From positions 1,488,001 through 1,552,000 of the forward strand of contig JAACJK010000163.1 in assembly GCA_013368325.1 (NCBI GenBank): a DNA stretch of 64,000 nucleotides. The letters run 5' to 3'. A program made the position numbers and the translations under genes. Position 1 is the stretch's first letter. The number at the start of each line of letters is the position of its first letter. The DNA is from Ephemerocybe angulata. Its lineage: Eukaryota; Basidiomycota; Agaricomycetes; Agaricales; Psathyrellaceae. The notes under the pieces were generated by a model. It was not told where the DNA came from. It made no database searches and saw only the letters and a list, made by a program, of their open reading frames with translations. Of the stretch, positions 45,112-58,505 are shown one piece after another.

Positions 45112-45884
45112 TGCTAGTAGTGAAGATACGAGGTGCTGTTATCAGCAAATCCGACTCAAAAGGGATTAAAGCTGGAAGCGTACCGATGCACCACTGGTAC
45201 ATATCTGGGGGAAAGATGGCCTATTATATGTTGCTTTCCAGTCCTCCTCACCTAGACGTCATATTAGCGTTTGGTGGAGCTAATTACTGGCCAGCGGGCG
45301 CGTGTTCTACGTCGCAGTGAAGGCTGGATGGTGTAACCGAACAAGCAGCAGTCACATAGGGGCAAAGGTTGCCTGAAAGAGACTGACGATGGTATTGTTA
45401 TTCCTTGAAGTCGTAGCCCTCTGCAGTCGTCCAAGACTCCAAGCAAATTCCTTCGGGTCCTGGACTGCCCTGGAGGGTTATTCTCAAGTTTTATTTTTCG
45501 GTAGAACGATACTTCAGTGCAAAAAGTACTAAACAACATCCTGGAATGTCGATTTCCAACCGTGATATAGAAACATTTGGACTATAAGTAAAATGGATGA
45601 ACGAAGGAGACTTGCAAGACAACTAGATGGGATAGCGAGAGTGTAAAGACTAGATGAGGCACCACTATAGTACAAGGCATTGAAAACTACGATAGATATG
45701 AACGAAACAGACATTTAAAATTCCGATGAACCTCCACCATGATACTGTAACTCGAGAAACGAAAGCAAATGAACGAAAGAAAGTCGCACTAATCAGTCTA
45801 GCAGCGCAGTCAAATGAAGTAGTAATGCAGTCTACATTGTAAAGTCTTTGGAGGCCGGTTAACAAAAAAAAAATCCAAACCAAA
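45112..45884. other. intergenic, nothing identified
   Basis: It contains the promoter side of the secreted protein gene and the 3' flank of the coiled-coil gene, with an A-run at 45,865-45,873. No gene supported. Confidence 0.5.
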
Positions 45885-48800
45885 TCACCAAGCATCAGGG
45901 TCAGTCACCAACCCCATCTCCCGATCCTCGAGCCTAACGCCCAGATCAAGACTCTCCATCTCTCCAAGGTACATCTCGTGTTCCGGCTTAAGGAACAAGC
46001 TCCCTGGACTCCCGGTCATAATGGAGAAATTAGCTGTCGTCGGCGAGATATTGTGCGCCGAGGAAATGGAGACGTTCTGCGAATGTCTCCTGTATTCATG
46101 CCCCTTGCCGCGATAGCCCGTCCGAGGAGGAGAATGCACGCGGGATGATAGGGATACGGGCCTATGCTGTGGCGAATGGCCTGGGGTAATGGTGCTGGCG
46201 AAGGTGGTGTTCGCGTTTGCCACGTTGGGGAAGCGGAAGTGGTCGGTGTTGGTGCTTCGATTCAGACTGAGAGAAGGATCTTCGTTGATGAGCATCGACA
46301 TGTTGGAAGGAGGGGCGGGGAAAATGGACGATGCAGTACTCAGGCGGCGGACATGGCGGGGTGCTTTGGGAGGGACTATGTCGTGGCTCCTCCCATTGTG
46401 CTGCTCACGTCCATCGCCCTCGTATTCACGATAATCATGACCGTCCTCCTCTTCCTCGTCGCCGGCAAAAACGGGTGGCGGGTTATGCTCAGAAGGTATG
46501 GTTAGCTTGCTCCTGTCTTCCTGTTGGCGGACTTGCTGACGGGACCCAGCGCGACTGCTACTAGCGCTAACACTCTGTTTCGCCAAAGGCGTGCGGAGTG
46601 ATGTCGATGAGTCCCAAGGTGGCGTCGACTCGTCCCCATGCAGCCGGTCATCCAGCCTCATACCAGCCATCTCGTTCCGCAAAAGGTCGTTCTCACGACG
46701 CAGCTGCGAAACCTCCCTCCTCAACTCATTGCAAATCTGCGCTAGCTCGTCGTTCTCCGCCTCCAGCCCGCCCATCCTGTCGAGCCGGTCGCGCACGTCG
46801 GAGTTCTCGTCGCGCAGCAGGCGCACGGTGCGCTGGGAGTCGGAGAGGGCGCTGAGGAGCGCTGCCATGTCCGTGGCGTGCTTCTCCCGCATCTCGCGAA
46901 GCTCGTCACGGTCTCGGCTGTTCCTTCCATCCCTATCCCGCTCTCTTACACCGCCGTACCCCGAGATGCTCGTCGCGGCAGTGGAGATGGTTGACCGAGG
47001 TGTCTCCCGGTCTCTGTCTCTGCTCCCGCTCGACGCTGTGAAGGTCGGACTCTCCATTAGAGCGCTGCCGCCATTGCTACCGCCGCCGTTATACGCAGAG
47101 TACGACCCGCTCCCCCGGCGATTCGACGAGACGGGCCCACCAACCTCTGAGAACGCCATCCGGGAATGCGCACGACCACTATTCGAGGGGTTATACTCTG
47201 ACGCCGAGCCGCGTAAAGATCCGAGCCTTCCCAGCGCCCTCTCTTGGTGCGACCCACCACTTAGAGGCGAAGGCCCAAGAGCGCTATACCCATGAGTAAG
47301 ACTACCCGACCGCTCTCGAGGGTACACTGGCACACGCTCCGTGATATCGCTGACATCCCCTCGTTCGGAGTCTCGGTCGCGTTCGCTACCTTCGCGATTC
47401 CTATCCAACAACGACGCAGTCTGCAGAGCCTTCGCCGCTATACGCGAGTTGAGCCAGTCTGGCCGTGGAGTCGCCTCCCCGTTCCTCCCTTCGAATCCAC
47501 TTCGCCGAGAGTAGCCGACAGACATGCTGGAACCAGGCCGCGAGCCCGAGGCGACGCCGAACTCGTTGGCTGGCACAGTACCCCCTGCCTGGGCAAGTCG
47601 ACTTCTACCAAGACGCTCTTGAACACTCATACTACGCTTCCTTGATCGGAAGGTGGTACTGGTGGCGCTCCCAGCATTGCTAGAAGCTCCGCTGTGAGGT
47701 ACAGGCGAGATTCTGTCGTTTGGAGTCCGTGGTCGCTCTGCGCCTGCATTTCGTTTCCACTCCGCACGTATCCGGGCTGAAGAGGTCGGTCTACTTGTCT
47801 CGAAAGAGGGTCTGGCAGAGTCCAGGGAGGCTCTGTAGGGGTTGTCGTCGGTGGAATGGGAACTTAGGGTGGGCGGGGATGGCGAGGAGTCCGTTATGAT
47901 GGTGGAGGGAGGTTCAGGGGAGCCGGATGGGCGGGAGAGGAAGAGGTTGGGAAGCTTCGACCTCGTTCCGCGGCGAGCATCGAAGGATGGTCTTCGTGTC
48001 TCCGTAAGAGAAGGCCGCTGGATATCGAGCGACGTTCTTCTAGCACCATCATTTCGTAAGAACGTCGATCGGATGGGCGAGCGTCTGGAATCCAGGGATC
48101 CGCGAGCGAATGTCGGCGCTTTGGAGGGAGAGGGAGGTGTTGAGAGGGAGATCATAGGCGGGGAGCTTGGGTCCCCGTTCACGGTGCTATCGCCTTCTGT
48201 TCGTGAAGGTGAGCTACCCCCTCCCAACATGTTACGAAATAAGGTTGATGGTCGGCCCTTTCCGATGTTCCCAGTTGATTTCGTTGGATTGAAGAGCTTC
48301 GATCCTGTTGACTGAGAGAGGGAAGAAGAAGCGGCGGGAGTGAAGAGGTGGGTCTGGTTCGATCGGCGTGATATTGCTGGGGTAGAGGTCGAAAGTGCAG
48401 TTGGAGAGCCTGGGGAAGGAGGGCTCTTGCTGGGGGATAGATACCATTTACTCTCTCTTGATGGTGAGGCGCGAGGAGTGACAGTTGCACCTGGACTTGT
48501 AGGTGTGGTTGGGGAAGCAGGAAAGCGAGGAGATATGGGCGAGATACGGACGATAGACGGGGGACTCCGTCTCCGAGGGAGGAAGGATGGGGGGTGTTTA
48601 CGCCTCCTCTCCGCCAGAGTGTTCGGGCTGAGCAGCGCTGCTAAATCAGGATCCACGGAAGGCAGTATGCTTGCCTCGAGGGCGAAGCTGGTGTCGTCGG
48701 GGCCGTCGGCGTCGATGACGACCGCCTTGTCGGTCCTGGACCAATCCAAAGCTGATGCCGCTGGCGAGTCCGCGGCGCGCATAGCATCCATCACTTCCCG

Positions 48801-49674
48801 TGTCAACTGTGCGGGATTCATATTGAGCATTGACGTGTCGGCGTCGCCATCGAATGAAGTATCTGGGTCCGAGGATTCATTTCCGAATGGTTTGGTAGGG
48901 GGTATTGGGCGTAGGAATGCGGGGTTTAGGATGGTGGGAGACGGGCTGCGCGATTCTGGTGGTGATGAGTCCGTATTGAATATGGGGACCCGTCGCGAAA
49001 CTCCCGAGCTATCGGCTTCCATGATGGTCGACAATTCTTGGGACAGTGGGATTCCAGGGGAGGGTGTTCGAAGAACAGGTGCTAAAGGAGGCGCGTAAGT
49101 TCTATAGGCGAAGGGATAGGCTCAGTGGCTTGGGTGAACTGGACATACCAGAGTCTGAGGAGCCATAATCCAACGGTCTCCCTGAGAGCGGCTCGTCCAG
49201 TTGCGAAAGCGAAACAGATCTCCGAATGTTGGTATCTTCGACTTGCGAGTCACTTTTCGACCTTTCTATTGCGAGGACTTGGGTGATGCGAGCTTCGTTG
49301 AGCGACATCTTACGTTCTCGATCCTTGGTCATGGACCGTCGGACAGAACCGAAACCAAAGTGGGATTTGCCTGAAGCAGGGGTGCTAGGAGAGGCGAAAG
49401 ACGAAGGTTGTGGTGCATTCTTGTTGCTGCTGGGTCCAAAGGGTAGTAATGAGCGTAGGGCACGAAAAGAGGGTATGCCTGGGCCTGCAGGTGTGGTTGG
49501 TTGCTGGGGTGATGCTGCCACAGCGAGAGAGGGGTTTCCCCCATTTGCTCCTTGAGTAGAGGAGCTAAGAGATGGTCTTCGACTGCTGCTTATTCCGAAT
49601 ACGCTGCGCTTCTGGAGGGGTGTTGGTATCGACGTCGACGCCGAGGGGGTATGAGGCGAATGTGGGGGTGCCAT
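45885..49674 (-). CDS. serine/proline-rich coiled-coil protein, 1,240 aa
   Basis: Exons 49674-49149 and 49081-45885 (1,241 codons); intron GTATGT to CCTTTAG, 67 bp. Most of the protein is low-complexity Ser/Pro/Arg with many SP and RRxS sites typical of kinase targets. A coiled coil lies near residues 850-940 (LREMREKHATDMAALLSALS, then LRDENSDVRDRLDRM, ELRREVSQLRRENDLLRNEM). The C-terminal 70 residues (NFSIMTGSPGSLFLKPEHEM, ending TDPDAW) look more conserved. This composition suits a cytoskeletal or polarity scaffold, but no named domain is visible. The long antisense ORFs over it are shadows of codon bias. Confidence 0.75.
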
Positions 49675-51934
49675 GTCCAGTCAAGGTATCAAACTTCTAC
49701 AGCCAAATATGGCTTAAGAGTTTGGGGTTTGGATTATGAGGATATGAGCATACGACTTGCGATGGCCATGAGAGCGACGGTGAGAGAGGAGGAAGTACAG
49801 CGACAAAGGCCGAAGGCAAAACTTGGCCGGGACTAAAGCGAAATGGGGCTCAGGCTGAACCGTGTTGAAATCAATCAGAAGCCCCTGATCTCGGGAGGTT
49901 TATGGGAAATCACAGAGCTACTCAAGAGCTGTTGGTCGAAAGTTATGTGGCCTCGAAAGCAGACCAGTTTGTATTTTCAGGTTCAATGAGCTGGTTTTCA
50001 ACGAGAAAGAGTCTATCCGGGTCGATTCACCAGACGGAGCCAGCGTACCGTCCAGTTTGATTCCCTTTAAATTGCAAGATTGGGTTTAGCCCTCTCCAGT
50101 TCTCTTAGAGCTTGAAGCCTGGAAGCGACGAGAAACTTGCTACTTACCTAGATGGACGAAGGCCTCCAAATATGTCGGGATGAGCAAGAACCTGAGGTCA
50201 TCAGCACCAAGCCAACCTAAATCATCCACCCCAGCTAAGATGAGCCTGTCCATCAACCATTGAGTTAATTGGCTCATTAATGTAGTCTCGAGGTACAGTA
50301 ACTGGACCGAATAAACATGAGCCATCTGCCTTGAAGCTTGATAGTCCGGTACCCGTACTTTGAACGCCCGCGATGTTGATTGACTGCCTACCCTTCAAAT
50401 CTGGTGTGCACTCCGAGAGCTAGTTTTATCGAGGCTAGAGGCACACTAACCTTCCTGAATCCTTGCAATTATCCCTCAACTCGTGCCTACCATGCCTCCA
50501 TTGCAGATTTACCTCAATTTGAACGCTGTCAAGGTCAGTGATCGCGCTCAAACTGCTTTTAAGCGCCGCCATCAACAGTCGGCGCCAAAGTCCCTCCACC
50601 GCCCGCGCTTGTACCGAACCAACCACGACGGCATCCTTCCATATACCCCAAAGACTCTCCTCGTGTGATACACTACGCATCATTATACTGCATATATCCG
50701 AGCATGATGAGACCATGCTTAACAGAGCCGGCGTTAGCTTTTCGCGCTGTCGGGGACTCGGAATCGGCCCAATCCCAGACTTTGACGGTTTCATGAGCTT
50801 GAGTTGCCTCTACAGGGTCCTTATCCAGATGGAACGCTGACGCCTGCTGGTATAGCTGTCACCTTACCTTATTCAATAGCGCATATAGGAGTATATAACT
50901 CCGTCCCTTGTGAATAGGCCAGCGGCGGGCCTCCTTCGAATTCTGCGAGAGCCAAGAACCCTTCCAGTGGGTCCTTCTCCGAGTATAATGTGGTTATAAT
51001 GGGTTAGGCTCCTATAAAGGCGAGCGTGCTAGGTAAGGTCGCGGTTTGGGCTGCGAGGCACAGGTTCGACGGGCATCATCCGACATCCGGGTCCAAGGCA
51101 CTTCATCTAGCAGTATTAGCTTGGGTTCCCCATCTAACAAACGCGTTCTGGTACGTGCCCTTTTTATCCCCAAATCTGTAGTAGCTTACGCATAAGCTTT
51201 TCTGCCAGCCTATGGGTATCTACGGGGACGTCTTGAATACCAAGAGATAGCTCACAGCTGCAGTGTGCTATGTACGCGATACCCTTGTCCTTTTACTTCA
51301 GTGTACGAGCCATCGTGCAGGATAACCGAATATTCGCGCATCAGTGGTGCCTCTGACATGTCACCGACCTCAGTAGGTCCGACGCTCGATGCTCATGATT
51401 GGATTGTGAAGGTTCTTCTCCAACCGCTGCCTAATGAAGCCTATCTTCGGTTGCTAATCGTTCTACTTCAACCGTTTTCCTCTCATTATCCAGGTTCTTA
51501 CAGGTGAGACTGCGTACCCACTCGCGTCTGCCAAACCTTCTATGTAACAAACGGCCAACTATCTGTAGAGCTTGCCATGGACAGGGACAAAATTCTGTGA
51601 CTTTCTGTCCAGTGAATATTCGCCTCGCCAGCCCCAACAGTGACGGGAAACCTATTATCCCTGCGCTGCTGATCCTTTCATCTGATTCAAATTTTTTGTC
51701 ACCTGGCCGTTCTATGTGAGTCTATCTACCCCATCTTGCCTCTCAAGCCTTCTATCTGACAATCTGCCAACCTTCTGTAGACTTGCCAGAAGCGCCCGAG
51801 GCTTTTCAATCTAAAAACTCCTATTCGTTGGTCCAAGAATATGGGGGTAAGCGTGATCGGGATCAGTTAGGCGTGGTAAACTGGTCTGCAGAACCATATC
51901 CGGGCCTTCGACCAGTTCGACATCGTCGTGCGCG
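49675..51934. other. 2.2 kb intergenic region, no gene supported
   Basis: Short open frames (50,140-50,840; 51,265-51,720) have no recognisable content, no consistent splice pattern and stop codons between them. The stretch 51,250-51,790 has scattered splice-like sites and could hide a degraded gene. The rightmost part must contain the ABC transporter promoter. Confidence 0.4.
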
Positions 51935-54900
51935 ATGAGCACGAACCTTGGCCACCATCATACGTGGTGCCCTCACGCGACGAGCGTTGTCAACGTCTCC
52001 GACTCGTGCATCCGAGATGCATGGTCTTCCCTCACTCCAGCAGCTATAGTCGCCCTTTTCCTCCTTGTTTCTCTTCTTCGGCGCACGTTCAAGAAACCGA
52101 TACTCCCGGAAAGCATCTCCAAACTATGGCGACCGTTCCTGTCCATCGAAGAGGCAGAGGCCCTGGAAGGAGACGAGGGTGAAGACGAAACCGACGAAGA
52201 CCTGAAGAAAGCGACTTCAACAGGCCAGAGATCCGTCTGGAGGACCGTGCTCTTTGCAGTGACGGGTCTATTCCAGACGTTGGTCTGGTTGGGTCTTGCC
52301 TCGTACCACTTCTACACAGATGCACCCAAATATCGAGCTCTAGGGGGGCCTGTTTGCCTTACTCACTGCAGGCACATGGTTCTACACGGGTCTTCGACCG
52401 GTCATCAGACCAAGCGCGACGGCAATGTCGGACCTTCTGGTCGTGTATATCGCGCTGCTTTGTGGCGGAGTGCTGAAGCTGGGAGGAGAGATGATCCACA
52501 GTCACTGGGAGACATTGGAATGGGTCGCGGCCTGGCTGAACATCGGGTCGTTGCTGGTGGTGTTGTCGGCGCTGTTTTCCATGCCGTTGAACATCCCGAG
52601 TTCGAGGATCAACAAGGATGACATCGTGAGTGAGGTTACATACGTCCTGGGCGTAGCTGAAATAGCACACAGGGCACCACCATCTCTCCCGACGATTATA
52701 CCTCTTTGTTCGGGTGGACGACCTTTAGCTGGGTGTACCCCATCATCAAGCGCGGACGATACACGACCCTCAACGAGGACGATGTCTGGAACCTCAGCTC
52801 TACCGTTCGGAGCAAGCCCGTGTTCAAAAAGTTCAGCGACATGAAACAGCCTTCGCTCCTGAAGCAACTCTGGCTCGCCAACTCACGCGACCTCATGTAC
52901 GCAGCTCACTCCCTCCATGGAGATCCCACTGACCACCTCCCAGCCTCGACTTTGCGCTCACCTTCGTCAGCGTCATCTTCCAGTACTCGAGTCCCGTCTT
53001 CCTCAAGTTGATCCTCGACTCGATCGGGCAGCGAGATGACACGACGCGCTCGCCCGACCCTCCTTCATACAAAGCGGCCTACATCTACGCTGTCCTCATG
53101 TTCCTGTCCACCCTCTGCAAAGCGGAAGCCGACGTGCAGCATCTCTGGTATGGAAGGCGTGCATCCACGCGGATTCGCTCAGAGCTCATGGCCGCCATCT
53201 ACGACAAGGCTCTCAAGCGGAAGGACCTCTCCGGTATCGTGCAGCCCACCGAAAACCAGCCAACATCTGAAGACGATAGCAAGACGAAATCGAAGAAGAA
53301 GATGTCGCGCGCAGAGAAGAAACGCGCTGCGAAGGAGGCGAAGAAGCTGGAGAAAAGCGCGGATGAGCCCAAAGCTGGAGCCGATGTCGGCAAAATCGTC
53401 AACCTCATGGCTGGAGACGCGATGCGCATGCAGCAGACCATTTCGGGGATCTACTTCCTGTATTCTGCGCCGCTCGAGATCACCATCGCGTGCATACTGC
53501 TCTACCAGCTTCTTGGTCTCAGTGCCTTTGCTGGTTTCTTTGTCCTGCTTTTGGGCTGGCCGCTCAACAGTGTCCTCTCGCGACGGAGCATCCGCATCCA
53601 GAAGGGTGTCCTCGGCGCTCGCGACAAGCGAATGGGAGTGCTGAACGAGCTCATCGGTGCTGTAAGTACTCTCCTCTTCTTCTCGAGGGCAGGACTTGAC
53701 ATTATCTCGATTCTAGGTCAAATTCATCAAGTTCTTCGCTTGGGAGGACCGGTGGATCCAACGAGCCCTAGATGCGAGAGAAGCAGAGATGAAGTGGATG
53801 ATCAAAGGTATGTATACCTGGGTATTGCTTACATCCGCTGGCCCTTATGTCTGACAACACGCAGGGCGTATTAACTCGGTCATGTTTAATCTTCTGTGGA
53901 CACTTGCGCCTATCCTGGTCTCCATCTTCTCCTTCTTTGCTTACGTTTGGGCCGGAAACGAATTGACAATCAGCACGGCGTTCACGGTATGCTTTCCTCT
54001 CTGTTTTTGGGGACTACTGTATTAACGCAGCCTTGCAGAGTATCGCTCTGTTCAACTTGATCAGGACCCCCTTGAATGTTATCCCAACTTGGATTGTTCA
54101 GTTACTTCAGGTCAGTAGTTGACATCTTTCGCTCACGCAACGTTACTAACGGAGGTGGCTGTAGGCTGGCGTGGCCTTGAAACGAATCTCTGTTTATCTC
54201 GATGAAGAAGAGGTTGACCCCCAGGTTTCCTCGCTCATGAGAGCCGATTCGCCCACATATCTGCCCGGAGAAGAAGAACTCGGGCTTGGATTAGAGCATG
54301 CCGATCTCAAGTGGAACGAAGTGGCGTCGGACAAGAAAGATGAGGAGGAGCAAGTTGACGCCAGCACCGCCACATCCCCGACTAGCCCCTCATCGCCTGA
54401 AATCACGCTGCAGGTCGAGGACGCAGATCTGGAGGCGGGAGTGGAAACCTCACAGTCGCTGTTGTTTTCCCCAGATATTGAACAGCCGAGATTCGAGTTG
54501 AAGGATATCAACGTTAGATTCCCGGAAGGCCAACTCACTGTCGTCACGGGGCCCACCGCATCGGGGAAAACGGCACTCTTGGTACGCTGGCAACTTGGAT
54601 TAAACTTCTCTGCACCTCAACTCACTTCAATTTATTTGTTATTACTAGATGGCTGTCCTCGGGGAGATGACTTTGAAAGCTGGACGAATCATTATGCACA
54701 AGAACCCCTCGAGGATAGATGAGAACGGGTACATCCACTCGATCTCCTTCGCAGCCCAGACGCCCTGGTTACGCCATCAGAGCATTAAGGAGAACGTCTT
54801 GTTTGGTTCCTTGTATGACGAAGAAAGGTACAAGCAGGTCATTGAGGCGTGTGCCCTTCAACCGGATTTGGAGATGCTCGAGGACGGCGATGCCACCGAG

Positions 54901-57900
54901 ATTGGCGCTAGGTGAGTGATTGACGCCCTGGCAGAATCTGTTGGATTTGTGATTGACTGGATCCCGTCTTCCTCGTGTCTGATAGAGGTGTGAGCTTGTC
55001 TGGTGGCCAGAAAGCTCGGGTCGCTTTGGCGCGCGCTGTCTATGCCCGGACGAAGTATGTGCTCTTGGATGATCCCCTAAGCGCCGTGGATAGCCATACA
55101 TCCCGATATCTCTACGAGAAGCTCCTTTGTGGGCCTTTGCTTGCAAACCGCACCGTCGTACGTGTTTTCATTTGGGCAGAGGTTGCAGTGTTAGCTAACG
55201 TTCCGCTAGGTTCTCGTGACCCATCATGTCGAGCTCGTCCTTCCTGGCGCGCACTATCTTGTGAGGATGCTCGATGGGCGAATCGATACGCAGGGCACCG
55301 TCGAAGATCTCAGAGATCAAGGATTGCTGGAACATATCACGTATGACGCGGCTGCAGATGTGCACAAGGAAGAGATGTCGCGATCGGATGAAAAGGATAT
55401 TGAGACTTCCAACAATAGCCCTGTCGACGAGGAGCCTAGTGAGGGAGCCGCCGCTGACACGACTGCTGGTGAAGGGAAGAAGCCGAGGAAGCTCGTGAAG
55501 GAGGAACACCGGGAGACTGGCGGTGTCAAGTGGGCGATCTACAAAAGCTATCTGAAGGCTTCGTATGTCATGCTCGTCTAGTCTCTCGAGTAGCTTGCTC
55601 ATATTTCTCTTCTTCAGATCATACTGGATCTGGGGCTTCCTGGCGTTCATGGTGGTGGTTGTCCAGGTCTTGGGAGCGAGTGAGAAGCTTTGGATCACCG
55701 TACGTCCGAATTACGCATCTGGTTTTACATCCTATTGATACTGTTTATTAGGTCTGGGGCGAAGCCTATCCCAAACCTTCCAACGAGACTTCCCCGACAT
55801 TCTTCTCATTCAGGTCTTTCGCCGCCATGCCTGACTATGCCGAAAACCTTCCGAATGGAATTCACTCCCACCACCACTATCACGAAAGCGTATTCCATAC
55901 TCTGGCCAACGTTAATACTCGTGGTACCTTTGGGTTCGAATGGCCGGACGCCTCAGTGCATCCTTACTTCTACGTCGGAATTTATGGTGCGATTGGGATA
56001 TCCATTGCCCTGGCTAACGTGCTATCTGTAACCGCACAATATACCGCCGCTTTGAGGGCTTCTCGAGTGCTCTTCAAGTACGTTGACAACATGTTTATTC
56101 ATTGGAAATCATGGCTGACCAACATCAAGGAAATTGCTTGTTACCGTCGTTAAAGCGACTTTCCGATTCCATGATACTACTCCTCAAGGTAAATGTCGTC
56201 ACGCTTTCCTCCCCTTGAACTCGACATTGACATTCCTCATCCAACAGGCCGCATGCTCAATCGATTCGGAAAGGACATCGAGACTATTGACTCATCTCTT
56301 GCTGGTTCCCTTCAAGCTGTCAACACTGCTCTTGCGAGTTTCTTCGCTGCTATCGTCATTATTGCGTGAGTGGCTTTATCCTCTATGTGTCGGGCAAAGA
56401 TGGAGTGTTGACCTTCTCCTTCAGTGTCGTATTCCCCTATTTCCTCGTACCTGCTCTGCTCATTGGGCTCGCATACCGCGAACTTGCGATTGGGTACCTC
56501 AACACTGGCCGAGACCTCCGACGCATGGAATCTAACTCACGATCGCCCATCTTCTCTGACTTTGGGGAGGTGCTCGAGGGCATCGTCACCGTGCGCGCGT
56601 TTTCTGCTGAAAGTCGATTCCTGGATAATCTACATGCTAAGATCGATACGACGACCAAGGTGTGTTTCCTCATTTACACCTCAGAGTGCTGCCGTTCTGA
56701 CGACCCAAAGATGTGGTGGACGTTCTGGATGACCAACCGATGGCTTCTCCTGAATTTCGATGCACTCGGTGGGCTGGCCGTCTTGGTCACGACTCTCTTC
56801 TCCATCGCGACGCTGTCTAAGGGTGCTGGCCTCGCGGGTTTGTGCATCACGAGCGCGATGACCTTTACTTCCTCTGGTGGGTTTCTCCTTTTTCTGCAGC
56901 TGCGAATGACTTATTCATTCGTCATCAGTGTACTGGGCTTGTCGATTCTGGACTGCTCTCGAGTTGGATCTCAAGTGCGTCAAGCCTTCTTCGAAACTTT
57001 ACACTACTGATCAATCCTCCCTTAGCTCGGTGGAGCGCATCGTAGAATAGTAAGTTCATCTCCCCATCATCCTTCTTAATGACTGACTAATAAACCTCTG
57101 AAGCCTAAATCTCCCTCAGGAACCACCCGCCATTATCGAGAACAATCGACCTCCGGCATACTGGCCGTCAAGCACTAGCGAGTCCCTCATCCGTGTAGAA
57201 GACCTCGTCGTCAAATACGCCCCCGATCTGCCCGCAGTCTTGCACGATGTTTCGTTCACTTTGAAAGCCGGAGAGCGGGTCGGTCTTCTCGGTCGCACCG
57301 GTAGTGGGAAATCGACGCTTGCGATGAGCATCCTCCGTTTCGTTGACCCGACGGAAGGCAAGATTATAATCGATGGAATTGATATTTCCACCATCGGTGT
57401 ACACGATCTGAGGTCTCGGTTGACGTTCATCCCCCAGGTACGTTTGTGTCCGTTCGCTTCGTGCTCGGTCCTAACGTCCGTTTGAATTAAGGATGCCGCC
57501 CTCTTCTCGGGAACACTGCGAGACAACCTGGATCCATTCGGTAAGTTCCCCTCCTCCTCACCGCCACATATTCATCTAATCATTTTACAGGTGAACACAC
57601 TGATGCGGAATGCATTGATGTCCTTCGGCGAGTCCACATGATTACCGACAGCACGTACGTCTCAAGGGTCGCCTCTCGTGAACATTCGGCCTCGTCCTCG
57701 CGAGTCCAGTCCCGCGCGGCCTCGATCATAGACGGACAGGAAAGTGGGAACCTTGTCTCGTCTGCTTCATCGGCGACCGAAGTCGACACCAAGACCAGGA
57801 TCACTCTCGACACCAAGGTTTCTCCTGGCGGAACCAACTTCTCTCAAGGTCAACGCCAGTTGATCGCCATGGCTCGTGCGCTGCTTAGGAGGAGCGCTAT

Positions 57901-58353
57901 CATCGTGCTTGATGAAGCCACCAGTAGTATTGACTTTGCGACGGATGCTAAGATCCAGACTGCTATTCGAGAAGAGTTCGGCGGAAGCCTGCTCCTGACA
58001 GGTATGGTTCTCGCGTCCAGCGTATGAAAACTCAAGCTGACATCGTCGCAGTCGCACACAGGTTGAGGACCGTCATTGATTATGATAGACTTATAGTTCT
58101 TGACAAGGGCGAGGTACGCTTTTCCTTCGCAGATAGCCTGTCATTATGCTCATGGTGTCTTTCTTTTCAGATCGCCGAGTTCGACACGCCGCACAACCTG
58201 ATTCACAAGGAGAACGGCATCTTTAGGCAAATGTGCTTGAAGAGTGGCACCTTCACAGAGCTGGAGGCTGCAGCCGCTGCGAAGGCTGCTGGGAACAAAC
58301 CTCTTGACTTGCCTGCTCCGACAGACGAAAATCCTCACTCATCACAGTCTTGA
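51935..58353 (+). CDS. ABCC (MRP-type) ABC transporter, 23 exons, about 1,738 aa, one apparent frameshift
   Basis: Exons run 51935-52625, 52673-52896, 52944-53661, then 20 more to 58171-58353; phases agree throughout. A hydrophobic N-terminal region is followed by TMD1, NBD1, TMD2 and NBD2. NBD1: Walker [12 protein letters not shown], signature LSGGQ, Walker [13 protein letters not shown]-loop VTHH. NBD2: [18 protein letters not shown] (degenerate signature), [17 protein letters not shown]. The D after Walker B in NBD1 instead of E is usual for ABCC proteins, as is catalytic asymmetry. A Ser-rich insert of about 60 residues lies before the NBD2 signature. Expected role: export or vacuolar sequestration of conjugated or toxic compounds. 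In exon 1 a run of six G (52,343-52,348) breaks the frame; five G would restore [20 protein letters not shown]. This could be a sequencing error or a real null allele. Confidence 0.88.
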
Positions 58354-58505
58354 AGAACTCTCAGACTTCTTCTACCCTTGCTCTATTCATTCTGTATCTA
58401 TCTACTTCTACTAATGCTTCATCCTCCACCCCCGGGGCGGGTACGCTTCTATCGAATCGTTTGGGTGGTTGGCGTTTGACTAGACGCCTTCCGTTTTGTG
58501 GAAGT

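Noticed and set aside
46591..49098. Long antisense ORFs over the coiled-coil gene
   Set aside because: Serine/arginine-rich reading of the opposite strand; the sense strand gives a 1,049-codon open frame with heptad repeats.
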